Positions 32,806-46,149 of a stretch of DNA of 64,000 bases are shown piece by piece. Position numbers and translations under genes: made by a program. The notes beneath the pieces were generated by a model. It was not told the origin of the DNA. It did not search any database and saw only the letters and a program-made list of their open reading frames with translations. Position 1 is the stretch's first letter. Each line of letters begins with the position of its first letter. This DNA is from Xylaria sp. FL1777 (lineage: Eukaryota > Ascomycota > Sordariomycetes > Xylariales > Xylariaceae): assembly GCA_022578965.1 (NCBI GenBank), contig MU400508.1:824710-888709 (forward strand), read 5' to 3'.

Positions 32806-35798
32806 TTATTTCTTTTTTTCTAAAATTATTGTTTTAATAATTTTCCGTAAATATTTTTCTTTTTTTTTTCTTTTATATGCTATAATATTAAAACGTATTA
32901 AAAAAACTAACTGCTTATTTAAAACAAAGCAAAAACTTGTTCTTGCTTCTTTTATTAACTTTACTAGCTATAAAGTTATGCTTTATTTTTGCTGCTTTAA
33001 TTAGTTATTAACGTGCAAAATAACAAATAATATGTTTTATTATTTTAAATGCGTACGCGCTAGTTGCTTTTATAATAAATCAAAAGTTCTAATTAACTTA
33101 ATTAATAATATAGTTTTTAAATACTATTATTTTAAAAAAAAAAAAAAGCAAGCAAAGCAATAGCTACTTTTAGTTTAAAAAAAATTAAAACAAGCTTAAA
33201 ATAGCTTTAATTTTGTTTTAAGCAAGTTAGCTTAGCTTTATACACAAAAATATTTTTTAAAAGCAAAAAGTGTTAAAATAGTTTAGCAAAAGCTTTAGTT
33301 TTTAAATAAACTAAACAAAATAAAGCATATTAAAAAAAAACAAAAAGCACTAGCAAAAAAGCAAAAACAATAAAAAAAGCAAGCTAAAGCAACATAAGCT
33401 GCTTTATTTAAGTTTAATTAAAATTTCTTAAGCGTTTTTTTTAAAATTAACTTTTTTTTTTTAGTTTTAAGTAGTTAAAATATTAGTAATAAAACTAACT
33501 TATAACTACTTTAATAGTTTTTAAATGTTTTTTAAGTTTTTAAGTATTATTAGCATATAAATATTTTTTTTATTTAATAAAATACTTTAGATTATTATTA
33601 TTTTAACGAAAATTTAATATATTTTTAACTTTATAAACGTTTTAATTTGTTTTTATTTTTAGTTATGTTTTAATAAGTATTTTAATAAGTACTAGTTCTA
33701 GTAAAAAAATATAAAAAACAAAGTAAATTTATATATTCTTTAATAATAACAATTTATAGTTAATAAGTAAAATAACTTCTTTAATTTTAAAAAAGCTAAG
33801 TTTTTTAAATTTTAATTTATTACTTACTTGTTTTGTTTTAATTTAAAAAATATTAATGTTTGCATTTTATTTTTATTATAGCAAATAAACTTTGTTTCTT
33901 TTTTTAAAGGTTAATTCTTTAGTTCGTTTTTTATTATAATATACTAATATTTATTGTTATAAAAATTAAAAGCATAGTTGTAGTTTAGCTTATAACGTTT
34001 TAATTTTTATTACTATAATTCTTGCTTAAAGTACTATAGTTAAAATAACAAGTGCTTTTATTAATGTTTTTTTTTGTTTTTTAATAATTGCTTGCTATTT
34101 ATAAACAGCTTTATATAAAAATATGTTTATATTTTTATTTATTAATATGTTATATAAAATTTATGCTATTAATAATAGTTTTACCTAATTATTTTATTAA
34201 TAGTTAATATAACTTTATAAATATTATTTTAGTATTTAGTTTAGTTTTTTTGTTTATTTATTTGTTTATAAGTAATAAGCAGTTAAAAACTTTAGTTTAA
34301 TATTAATAAGTTTAAAAAAGCTAGTTTTAAACTTAAAAATAAACAACTTATTTTAGTTTAAAACAATTTTTTTTAGTAATTTATGCTTATTTAAATATTA
34401 GCATATAAAAGCGTATATAAATTGTTTAGCTATTATATTTTCTTTAAATAATAAAAAGTAAGCATATTTAATAAATCTATTAATAATAACTTATATTTTA
34501 TTATATTATACTTTTATAACTAAATTAATTAATAAAAGTAATGCTATAATAAAATCTTAAGCAATAATATGCTATGCTTATTTAAATATTTATATAAGTT
34601 ATAGTAGTTTATAAAGCTTATATTAAGCTATTTTAGCTTTATTACAAATATTGCACTTTTTTATAATAGATTTAACTATGTTTTATAGTTTTAAAAAATC
34701 GTACTTTTTCTATAATTATTAAACTATTTTTGTTGCTTTTTAGTATTTATATAATAAATATTCGTAAAATTCTTTAATAAACTTATTTTGTAAAAATTCT
34801 AGTAAATAAACCTTATGTTTATATATTAGCTTATTATTTTTTAATTTTTTATATTTTTATAGTTATGCTAACTTTTTTAAGTTATAAGCTTATTATAGCT
34901 ATATATTTATAAAGTCTTTAAATATAACTTCGATTTTTAAGCTTTTATTTTTTTAAAAATATAATACTTAAATGTTTTTTTTTAAAACTTTAAATCTTTT
35001 TTAACTTCGTTAACTAAATATATTTGCTTAAATATTTTTTTTTTCTTTAATATAACATATTTTAAAGTTAAACTTAAAAAAAAAAACTATCTAATTTTTA
35101 TATTATTTAGTAATCTTTTATATAGTTATAAATTTTATTAAGTTTTAATAATCTAAATAAATTTTAATTAGCTTTATAGTTCTTATAAAAAACAGTTCTT
35201 ACTTTTTAAGTGTTATAATAATTGCAAGTAGTTCTTTATTATATATAAAGTATTATAATGCTACGTTTTATAATGCTTTAAAATAATAAGCTACTAAGTA
35301 CTATTTTTTGTTATTTTTTAGTTGTTTTAAAACTTTTATAATTATACTGTTTAAAGCGTTTATCTTTAGCTTTTTCTTTTTTTATAAATTAAATAGTTTA
35401 ACTATAAAGTTAAAAATAACTTTTAGTTTTAGTTTTTTAAAAGCTTTTTAAGCTTTCTTTAAAATTAAAAAAAACTTTCTTTTATATTTCTTTTTTATAT
35501 ACTTTATAAAATAAAATGCTATTTTTTTAAAGTTTTAAATTAATATTTAAACATAGTTTAAAAATTTTAATGCTTGTTATATATTTATAATAATAGCTAA
35601 ATTAAGTATTTTCTAGTTTTATACTATATTAATTTTTAACTATTAAATTTATATTTGTTCTAAAGTAATTATAAATCCTAAAAAGTTGATTTTTTATATA
35701 TGCTATATATATTTTTTTATGTTAAGTTGTAATTTTGCTTATTTAAATATTTTTAATACTTAAGTTACGTATTTTTTATGTTTTTTTAATGTTTTAAA

Positions 35799-35822
35799 GT
35801 AAATTAAAATATTATTTAAGTA
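35799..35822 (-). pseudogene. Reverse-transcriptase core of gypsy copy 1, catalytic Asp pair lost
   Basis: On the minus strand this codes YLNNILIY, preceded by KFMFI and followed by KTLKKHKKYVT and AKLQLN. This matches the Ty3/gypsy RT box YLDDILIY with both catalytic aspartates changed to asparagine, each a single G-to-A change. Stops surround it. The same site in copy 2 (56,579-56,602) carries the same change. Integrase must lie between here and 32,806, but I could not place its motifs. Confidence 0.85.
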
Positions 35823-38133
35823 AATAAACATAAATTTATTTAAAAACTTCTGTAAAATTGTTATTATTATATGTTAAAAGCTAGCTAATATGTTTTATAG
35901 TTTTTATAGCATAACTATGTACTTATATAGTTTATATATTATTTATATAGCAGTTTTTTATTTTTTTTTTTTAGCTATTTTAATAGCATAATATTTATTT
36001 AAAATATTAACTACTATAAACTATTTTGCTTAGCTAATGTTTTTTTTTATAATTATTAGCAAAATAAAAAAATATTTATTTGCAATAATAATTACGTTTA
36101 ATAATTAATAGTTAATTATTACTTACTATACTAGTTTTTTTTTTTTATTAATTAATTGTTTTTTATTTTTTATTTTAAGTACTAGTATTATAAAGTATTT
36201 AGCAAATAACTAAAATTTTTTTAAAAATCCTTTTGTTAAATTTTTTTAAATATATTTTTATAAAACGTTTGTTTTATTTAAGCTTATATAGTATACTTAA
36301 TAAAGCTTTAATTAACATTTTTTTTTAATAAAAATATAGTAATTCTATAAGCTATATTTAAAAAGTTTTTTTTTTCTTTTTTTTTAAATAGTTTGTAAAA
36401 TTTGTAATATACTTTTAGTATTTTGTTTAGAATTTTTTTTGCAATTTTTCTAATTTTTTTGCTTTGTTTTTTATTTTTTTAATTAATAATCTTTGCTTTT
36501 TATTAAATTAAAGAATTGCTAGTTTTTAGCTATAGTATTTCTAAAATAATGTTATAATTAAATATATTAGTAATATTTAATACAATTTGTTTTTTATATT
36601 TTTATATAAATATATTAAAAAGTTTAATTTTTTTAAATATATAACTGTTATTATAGCTAAAAGTGCTTTTATTAAATCTTTTAATCTTTTAAAATCTTTG
36701 CTTATATTTTTAGGAAATTTTATTTCGTTTTGCTACTTTAAGTAAAATTATATTAACTTATGCTTTTAAGTTAATTAAAATGTTATACTTTTTTTTTTTT
36801 AATATATAAGTTTAACTTTAAATTAGTTTTGCTAATTATTATATTAAACTTTACATAAAGCTTTAGTTTTTTTAGCTACTTGCTACTTTTTTAATAAATG
36901 TTTATTTTGTTTTTTAATTTTTTTTTATAAAATATTTAAATGCTTGTTTTATTTAGTACTTTAAATATTGTTATACTTTATTTTATTTTTGCTTTTAAGC
37001 AAGCTTTAAATTGCAGTTTTTAAGCTTTTTTGCTTTTAGCAATTATTTTTTAGTACAATTATATTTTAATTAGCTAGTAATATTTATAGTAGTTATTTTT
37101 ATATTTTTTTAAAATAGTATTATAAGTATAATTAAAATCCTTTTTAAATATTATAAATTTTTATAAATTTTTATAATAAACTATAGTTATAATTAACCAT
37201 TTTAATTTATAAAAGTTCTATATTTTTGTTTTTATAATTTGTTTAAAAAACTAATTATTTTTTAATTTATTAAGTAAATATTAATAGCAATAATATATTA
37301 TATAATAATTTTATAGTACTTTGTTATATTTTAGATTTTTTAAGCATAAAATATTATTATTGTTTTTTATTATAGTTTTGTTATAATAATAACTTTTAGC
37401 AATTAATTAAATTACTAGCTTTAGTTTTTAAAATATATTAATTTTTGTATTAATTATTAGTGTTTTTTTGTTTTATTATATTTAAAGCAGTTTAAGCTAT
37501 AAAAATACTTTATTTATTTTTATTAGTTTTTTTTTTATAGTGTTTTTTATAGCTTTTAATTTTATTTGTTTTTGTTTTAAGGTTTTATAAGTTTTATTTC
37601 TTTAAGTTTATTTAGCAACTAAATGTTTTAATAGTTTATAATTAGTTTAATAACTATACTATTTATAGTTATAGTTTTGTTTTTTTAAACATAATTTTTT
37701 TTTAAGCTATATTTTAAGCTTTAATAATTTAAAGTTTTTATAGTTTTATAAGTTTGCTAATTATATTAACTTATTACTTTTTATTATTTGTTATTTTTAA
37801 TTAAACTATTTTTTTAAATTATATATTAAATAACTTTAATTGTTTATATAGCAAATATATCTTTTTATAATTTGTTTTAATAATTATAAAGCTTTTAAAT
37901 AGTATTTATATGTTTGTTTATTTTAACTTATATAAATAAAGCATTTAGTTTTATTTAATGTAGCATTTTTGTTTTAACTTAAAATAATAACTTTATACTT
38001 TTGCTTTAAAAACATATTTTTTAAATTGTTTTATTGTTTTTTGTTATTTTAAACTTTTATAACTTATATTTTTTTCTTAAGTTAAAAAATCTTTTTTTTT
38101 ATAGCTTTTTTTTTTGTTTTTTTTTTTAAATTA

Positions 38134-38175
38134 GCATTATTTTTAAAAATGTTCTTTTTTTTTATACTTATAACA
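38134..38175 (-). pseudogene. Gag CCHC zinc-knuckle remnant, gypsy copy 1
   Basis: The minus-strand frame reads CYKYKKKEHF, stop, K, stop, C, with the spacing of a retroviral-type knuckle (CX2CX4HX4C) but with the second Cys turned into Tyr and two Trp/Gln/Arg-type codons turned into stops. It marks Gag as lying near the 39.5-kb end and so fixes the element's direction. Confidence 0.75.
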
Positions 38176-39515
38176 TTTAACTTTAAATATATTTTAGAAT
38201 TATTATTTCTGAACTTTACTAATTTATTTAAATCTTTGTTTAATATTTTTTTAAGTATTTCTTTTTTATTTTTTCTAGTTTTTTTAGTTTTAAAATATTA
38301 ATTAAATAATTGTTAATTAATTATAATAGCTATATTAATATACGTATTAATCTTTGCTAGTTTATTTATTTTATATAGTTTATTTTAAACTTAAGTTTTA
38401 AATTTACTATAAAATAAGTAAAATAATGCAAGCTTAAACAATTTTAAAATTACTGCTAATTGTTTAAATTTTATAGCATAATTTATTACTGCTTTTATTT
38501 GTTTTAAGCAATAAAGTGCTTTTTTTATGTGTTTTGCTTTTTAAATGTTTTTAAATAATGCTTTTATTTGATTTTTAAACTTAATATAATTCTTAAAAAT
38601 TTCTTTTATTTTTAGTTTAAAATCGGTTAACTTATTAGTTTTTAGAAAATCTTTTAAAATAAATTAAAACTATTTTAATATTTTTTTTAACAAAAATTAT
38701 AAAGTAATTATTATTTTCTAGTTCTTTTTTATAATAATAATAAAATATTATTTTAAATAAAGTTTAGCATAAATTAAAAAAGCTTTTATATTTATAAATT
38801 TATTATAAAGCTTTAAAGCAATAAGTTTAAAACTTTTAATATTTAGCATTTTTAACATTATAAATAATCTTAATAGTAAAAGTAATAATAGTAATAAAAA
38901 GTTAGGTTTCTTATTTTAAGTTATTACTTTAAATATAACAATAATAAAAATAAGCATTAAATTTATTAGTAATAATATTAATATTAATTATAGTATAATT
39001 ATTTGTTTAAAGCTTTAATTTATTATTATAATAGCAGTTATTATTACTGCTTTAATTATTATAGCTAATATTTATGCTAGTTTAAAAATTATAACGTTTA
39101 ATATTTAAGTTATTCTTTAAGTTAAAACAACTAGTTTATTTTGTAGCGCTAATATTAATGTTAGTTCTTTTTTATTATTACTACTTAACTTTTTTTTTTT
39201 TGCTACTGCTTTTTTTTTAATAAAAATAACTAATAAAAATGCTAAAGTTTGTTGTTTTAGTACGTTATTAGTTCTAAAAGTCTTTAAAATCTTTAAACTT
39301 AATTTTTAATTTTTTATTTTTAGTAGTATAACTTAGATTTAATTTATTAGTTATTAAGTAAGTTTACTTATGTAATATTATTTAATATTTTTGTTTTTTA
39401 AATATTTTCTTAGTATACTTTTAAAAGTTTATTTTATAAATCGTTTATTATTTAACTTTTTATACTAATATTTATTTTTATGTATTAAGTTTTATTAATT
39501 AAAAAGCTATTAAAA

Positions 39516-40007
39516 TATAATAAACTTATTATATATTAATATAACAGGTTTGCTTTTAAAGTTTTAATTTGTAAGTAATAATAAAATTCTTAATAGTAGT
39601 TCGTTAAAAAAGTTTTTAAAGTACTTTTACTACTATATATTAATAAAAATCTTAAAAAATTAAAAGTAATAAGTATATTAATACTTAGCAATTATAAAAA
39701 AATTAATAGCTAAAAAACTAAAACTAAGTAAATAACTAAATATAAAAAGTGCATAATTATATAAACAAAAAAAAAGTAAAAAAAGTAATAACTTCTTTTA
39801 AATTATTGCAAGTTTAGTAAGCATTAAATTACTATAAGCTTAGTAAGCTTTAAATTACTGTAAGCTTAATAAGCTTTAAATTACTGTAAGCTTAGTAAGC
39901 TAGGTAAGTTATTACGTAACCTTGGCTTTAGCAAAAAAAAAAGGTGTAAAGTATATATAAAAGCATTAAGCCGCTTTAAAGGCCACCCCTGTGCTAATTT
40001 CGTAATA
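39516..40007 (-). repeat. 5' LTR of gypsy copy 1
   Basis: 492 bp, the same length as its partner at 32,314. The differences I checked between the two are transitions. The outer end reads TATTACG where the family has TGTTACG, again a RIP-type change. Confidence 0.9.
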
Positions 40008-40012
40008 GCTTA

Positions 40013-40714
40013 GTTATTTTTTTTAAAGTTATAGGTTTAAGTTTTGCTTAGTTTATAGTTGCTTTGCTTTAAAGCAAAAGTTAGTTTGCTTTTAGCTTAG
40101 TTTAAATTGCATGCTTGCTGCACTAAAGGCATAAAAATTAAAAGTTAAATAGCTAAGCTAAAAGTTTAAAGATTTTGCTTTTTTGCTAGTGCAGTAATAT
40201 AAGTAACTAACTTAGTATATTAGCTACTATAAAAACAAGCAGCTTTAGCTTTTATTGCTAATGCTACATAAGCACTAGTTCTTTTATGTAGCAAATAGCT
40301 TGTATTTTTAGCGTAATTAAAACTTAAAGCTTACTACTTAACATTAAACAATTTATAAAAAATATAGCGCTATATAGTGCTTAAAATCTACTTAATACTG
40401 TATTATTTATAGCTTATAAAACTTAAAGCTAGCAAAAAAGCGCTTTTATTACTAATTAACAAAAAACCTTTTTATTAGCGCGCTAATTTTTATACTTTTG
40501 TATTGCAAAGCAAAAGCGCTGCTAATTTAGCATATAAGATTTAAAGCGAAATATTATGTAAAAAAAGCAGCAAATTAATAAGATTTATTGTAAAACTATT
40601 GCATACTTTGCATATATAAGTAGTTTTTGCTCCAAAAAAGGTTTTTACTTATATAAAGTTTTACTAAATAGCTACTAGTATAATTAACAGGCCGTTTATT
40701 TAAGTAATACAAAT
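40013..40714 (+). other. Right half of the split SINE- or tRNA-like sequence
   Basis: This continues the tRNA-like segment at 32,277-32,313 and has a RIP-altered B box (GGTTTAAGTTT) near 40,033. The sequence is less A+T-rich than its surroundings. A TATTAAAAATATAT direct repeat occurs at 32,272-32,285 and 40,715-40,728, which would fit a 14-bp target duplication of a LINE-mobilised SINE. It overlaps the expected acceptor stem and is pure A/T, so chance is possible. A TATATAAGTA inverted repeat lies near 40,613-40,660. Confidence 0.35.
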
Positions 40715-42899
40715 TATTAAAAATATATTTTTAAACTTATTTTTAATAAAGTTTATATAAAACAAATTTATATTTTTTAACAAATATATTACTTTTTAAA
40801 AAAGCTAAAACTTAAGTTAAAACTATATAAATAAGTTATATAACTTATTATATAATAAAGTTTATTTATTTATTACTGCTTATTAATAAATTAAAATTAC
40901 AAAAAACTAATACTATGCTATATTTTTATATATTTTAAAAAGTTATATAAAGAACTTTTTTATTAATTATATTAGTTTAAACAAAACATAAAATAAAATA
41001 TATTATATAATAAATATTTATTTTAATACTAATATAAATTATAGCTAATATTAAGCTAACTAAATTATAGTTTTTTTTATATAAATAAAAAAAAAAAACT
41101 TAAATTTAGCTTTATATAAAATACTTAAATTAATGCTTAATAAGCTTAAAAAAACATAATAAACGTTTAGCGCTAGCTATTAAAGCAAAATTTAACTAAG
41201 TATAAATATTATATAAATATATTAAAATATATTAAAGTTAACTATAACGTTAATTTTTTAAAAACTTATATATAAAAGATTTTTTGCTAACTTATAAGTA
41301 TATTTATATATAACATTAAATAATATAGCAAAAACTTTTATATAAAAAAATAATAAGTTATACTTTATAAACTAAAAATATAACTATAATTATATAAAAA
41401 ACTAATAACTTAAATTTATATTAAAGTTATTAAGTTAATTAATTAAATAGCTAAACTACTTTTAAAGCTATAACTAAAAAAACTAAAACTTTTATATAAA
41501 CAAAAAATGCTTCGTTTATTAAAAAAAAAGCTACTAATTAATATGTTATACTTTTTAAAAAAAAGCTTATATAAAAAACATATTCTTTAATTTATATAAA
41601 ATAATTTATAACTAAGAACTTATTTTAAAAAAATTCTTTTTATATATAATAAAATGCAAAAAATATTTAAAGTTAAACAATAGTACTAAAAATATTAATA
41701 AGAAATTTAATAATTAAACTACTTAATATTTAATAAATAGCGCATTTTTTTATTATACAACAAAAAAAAATATTTAAAACTATAAAATAATAGTGCTATA
41801 TAATTAGTTTATATTAAACAATTATTATTATATGAATTATTAAAGTAAACTTTAAAATATTAGCGCTTTTAATTATTTAATAATAAAAAAAGCTTAATTA
41901 AAAGTATACTTTTAAATATATTTTTATATAAAAGTTAATTAAACTTTAAGTAATGTTTACATTTATTTTAGTAAAAATAATATTATAAATACTATAAGTA
42001 TTATATAAATAAAAAATGCTTTTAATATAACTATATATTATATTTTAAATACTTTTACTTTTTTTTTATTTTTATTAAAAAATGCTAATTGCTTAAAAGT
42101 ATACTTTAATAATATAAAAAACGTTATTATATAATAAAACAAAAAAACTATTTTTGTTATATAAAAATAAAAATATTTGTTTTTTAATACTAGTTTATAT
42201 AAAGCAAGTTTATATTTTATAAAAACAAAACTTTAAAAGCTTTATAAATGCTTTAAATATTTTTATATAAAAAAACTATATAATATGCTTAATTATATAA
42301 GCTATAATATTAATTGCTTTGCTTTAAAAAAAATCTAAAAGTTTTACTATTATTGCTAGTTATATAACTAAACACTTTATTATTTTAAGTTTATAATTAA
42401 AAATAACTGCAATTTTAATTATAAAGTTATAATTAATGCTATATAAATAAACAATAAGCAGGTTTTATATATAATTAATATAGCTATATTATTTTAAGTA
42501 GCTATATTTTTAAAATTTATATTTATATAAAACGCTTAAAAAACTTTATGCAAGTGCTAAATTAATATATATTAAGAACTTTTAAACTATATTATATATA
42601 ACTTTAATATAAATTTTTTATTTAAAAAATTTTAAAACTAAGCTAGAATTATAAGTATAAAGTACTAAAAAATGCCCGTTAAAGCTTACTAAGCTATTAA
42701 CAAAATAAAAAAAACATATAAACTTTTTTATTATATATATAATATACTAAAAGCTAAACTAAGTTATTATATAAAAAATAAGTTAATTTTGCAAATAGTA
42801 GTTAAAACTTTAAATAATATTATAAGGCTTAATAGCTTAGTTTTAACGCTTTTTATATTTAAAGCATATTTAAAAGTTAATTAAAACTTTTTTTTTTTG

Positions 42900-43945
42900 C
42901 TAAATATTATATAAAAAGCTAAAGCAGTTAAAAAAGCTATAAAAATACTTTACAAAAAACAAACAAAAGTTAAAATTAGTTATATAATTTATAAATATAA
43001 TAAGCTAACTTTATATAAAATATTATTTTTATTTTTACGTAATAAAGTCTTTATATAGCATAAAAAGTAAAGCTAAAAAAAACTATATAAAATATAGTTA
43101 ATTAAAAAACTTAATATAATTATTAATTTTATAAATAGTTTAATTTGCTTTAAATAAATATAAGTTAAGCTATATTATTATATAACTAAACATATTTTAG
43201 CAAATAATAAAAAAAAAAATATAATTGCTATAAAATTAGCTATAAAACTAGCTATACAAAAAAAACGCAGAAAACTTAAAAAAGCTAAAAACTTTTTTAT
43301 AGCATTTATATAAAACATTAATAACTTGTTTTTAATTTTAAAAAAAAAACAAAACTACGCTTTAGTAGTAAAGTTGCGCAAAAATAGCATTATTAGCACT
43401 TTTAGCGCTTTGTTTAAAAAATTAAACGCTATAAAAATTAATAACTTTGTTATATGAAATATTTTTTAGTTCGTAAAATATAATTTAAACAAATATAATA
43501 ACACTTAAATTTTTAAGTTTTACTTTGTACAAAAAATTAAAAAAAAAACAACTAAGCTATATAAAAAGTTTAAATTAGTTATGCAAAGCTATAACAATAT
43601 AAAAAAAAAAACTATATTAACTTAATTATTAATAATTTAGCAAATAAACTAATAATTATTGCTAGTTTTAAGCTTTTTGCTAATTTAAGACTTTAATGCT
43701 TTAAGCAAACTTTAAAATATTATATAAGCATATATACAATTAAAAAACAAGCTTGCATAAAAGATTTTTATATAACTACTTTTTAAACTTGTTTTAAAAT
43801 ATTCTAAAAAAACTATTATATAAATTATATAACTATTATATAACTTAGCTAAATTAAAGCTATATTAGTTTAAAACTTACTACTAATATTACTATAAAAA
43901 ACTTAGTATAATAGTTTTTATATATAATTTATATTACTTATAGCA
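42900..43945 (+). pseudogene. Copia Pol remnant: integrase-to-RT region
   Basis: The plus-strand frame from 43,353 reads NYALVVKLRKNSIIST and FSALFKKLNAI, then near 43,568 KFKLVMQSYNN and KKKTILT. These match the start of the RT domain in fungal Ty1/copia Pol (LRxxGIITTPGAPF and SRLVIQxYND..KTILTQSPT). Stops fall at Gln and Trp codons and Gly/Asp are turned to Ser/Asn, as RIP produces. The similarity continues to about 43,945 and is then cut by foreign sequence. Confidence 0.75.
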
Positions 43946-43949
43946 CATT

Positions 43950-46140
43950 AAAAGAGCAAATAAATTTTTAATTAGGCTACTAGTTATTGCATAACTTAAA
44001 AAAGGCATATAAGATAGCTAAATAAGTTTTAAATACAAGGAGGCTTAGCTATTATAACGTAGCTAAAGGACTAATTAGGTTATAAGCAGCTGTAAAAACA
44101 TAAAAATAAAGGCCTTTAAACATGGAGCAAAAATAGCTAAGCATTAATATTAGCTTTTTTTTAAGCTAAGAAAGGTTTATTATAATTATAAAGCAAAAGC
44201 TAAAGCAGCTGTTATAAAGCTGTTTATTATTTATAGTTTTAAGAAAGCTACTTATTATAGGTTTACATTTATAAACTTTAAAGTAAAGCATAATATAATA
44301 AAGTACTAAAAATAGTAATATAAGATTACAAATATAAAACTATAAAAGTTAAAAAGCATATATTATAAAAAAGCAAAGCAATTAAGCAACTTTATTAAGT
44401 ATTAAATACTGAAATTTTACTAAAACTTTTAGCTATTAAATATATAATAATGCTAACTTTTAAAAGTTACGTAAATATTCTTTAACTAGCTTATTTATGT
44501 AAAACTTTTAGCTTTTTTATTTGCTGCAGCTTTTTTTGCTTTTTTAATTGCAACTTAAAGTTATATACTAGCTATAAATATAGCTTAAATATTTTTATTA
44601 GTATAAAAATAACGCATAGTTATACAAGCTTTAATAAACAATTAAAGTTCTTTATTAATTTTTTTAAGCTAAAGAATTATTAGTAGTACTTAAAATTAAA
44701 AAAACTTTAACGGTTAAAATAAACATAAAGTAAAGCTTAAAAACATGCAAACATTAATACAATTAAAAGTATTTATAAGATTATAACTGCTATTTTTAGT
44801 GCTTACTTTGCTTTTTTTGCATTATAAGCACTTAGTAAATTTACTAATAATATTGCAAGCATAGAAATTATTAATGTTTTTATATAATTAATGTAAAAAA
44901 GACAGCAATAAAAAATGCATAATATATTATTATAACATAAGTAATACAGTAATAGTATAGCTTAAACATTTTAGCGTGTTTAATAAATATAAATTCTAAA
45001 GCTATTAGTAATACTTTAGCGTAAAACATTAAAGCATTTACTTTTATTTTAAAAATTAGCGTTATAGCAAAAAAGCATAATAATAAGCAGTTATAAAAGC
45101 TTAAACTATATAATAGCAAGCTATTAGCTACTTTATTTAGTATTATAAATTAAATAATTAATAAAAACTGCAGCAAAATAACTTATAACTTTAAATATAT
45201 AAGCTTAATATTAGTTAGTATATATATTTAAGCTAAGCTAGTTATAAATATATACTATAAAAAGCATAGCAGCTATAGCAAAATAGATTTTTATATAACT
45301 ATAACGTATTAATAACTAATTATATTATGAATTAAGCACTTTAATATATTAAAGCAAGCATAAGCTAAACATATAATAATAATAATAATAAAAATAATAA
45401 AGTTAATAGTTAAAAAAAAAAAGAATTAATATAAGTAATTAAATAAAATAACTTATTACTTATTGCTACTTTATATTATTTAATATACGAGCTATTTATA
45501 AGCTATGCTTACTTAGTAAGCTTATTATAAAAAGCATAAAAATAGCTTAAAAAATAAATATGCAAAAAGTAAACTAAAAAGTAATAAGCAATTAATTTTG
45601 CTTATAACTTAGTTATAACTTAGTTATAAAAAAACTAGTGTAATAAAAAGCTAGCAATAATACTAAAGCAAACAAACTATAATATATTAGCAATACAATA
45701 AAAAAAGGTTTAAAAAAAAACTAAAAGAAAAAAGCAGCATATTTAGCTAAATAAATACTAGAACTAAAAAAACTGCTACAAGTAATATAAAGCAAACAAT
45801 AATACTAAAGCAAGCAAACTATAAAACAAAAAAAATACAAAAGAAAAAAAACTACAAAGTGATTACATAAAGGTGTATATACTTAGTTAATAACATAATA
45901 TAAGTAAGCAAATAACCTAAAAGCAAAGAAATAAAAAACAAAGCACTTAATAAAATTGTAGCAAAACTAGTGCAACTTAAAAGTAAATATAAAATGTTTT
46001 TACTTAGCTATTAAAAAGAAAGTAAGCTGCTTATAGCTTGCTTTTAACTTATAAGCACGGTTTTTACTTATATATATAAAAGATAAAAACTAGCATAGCT
46101 AATAAGTTATTAGCCCGAGTAATATAATATATATAACTTA
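43950..46140. mobile_element. Unidentified insertion of about 2.2 kb inside the copia RT
   Basis: Copia RT similarity stops near 43,945 and resumes near 46,150, so about 2.2 kb is foreign. Its ends (43,970-44,270 and 45,840-46,130) keep more G and C (for example AAGGAGGCTTAGC and AAGGCCTTTAAACATGG) than the surrounding element. I could not define terminal repeats or a target duplication. The middle holds no domain; a 79-codon minus-strand frame at 44,880 is low-complexity. A DNA transposon or a captured host segment is possible. Confidence 0.4.
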
Positions 46141-46149
46141 TATTTATTG

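Larger units (their letters stand above)
32314..40007 (-). mobile_element. Complete Ty3/gypsy-type LTR retrotransposon, copy 1, RIP-inactivated
   Basis: This 7,694-bp element has 492-bp LTRs at 39,516-40,007 (5') and 32,314-32,805 (3'), flanked by the target duplication GCTTA (32,309-32,313 and 40,008-40,012). It is read on the minus strand, where the LTR begins TGTTACG and carries a TATATATA promoter-like run. A purine-rich tract next to the 3' LTR (32,806-32,823 complement) fits a polypurine tract. Gag zinc knuckle and RT motifs are recognisable but mutated, and every frame is full of stops. It inserted into the tRNA-like sequence within the copia element. Confidence 0.92.

Noticed and set aside
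44880..45119. 79-codon minus-strand open frame in the A+T-rich block
   Set aside because: Low-complexity Leu/Phe/Ile translation in A+T-rich DNA, with no family resemblance.
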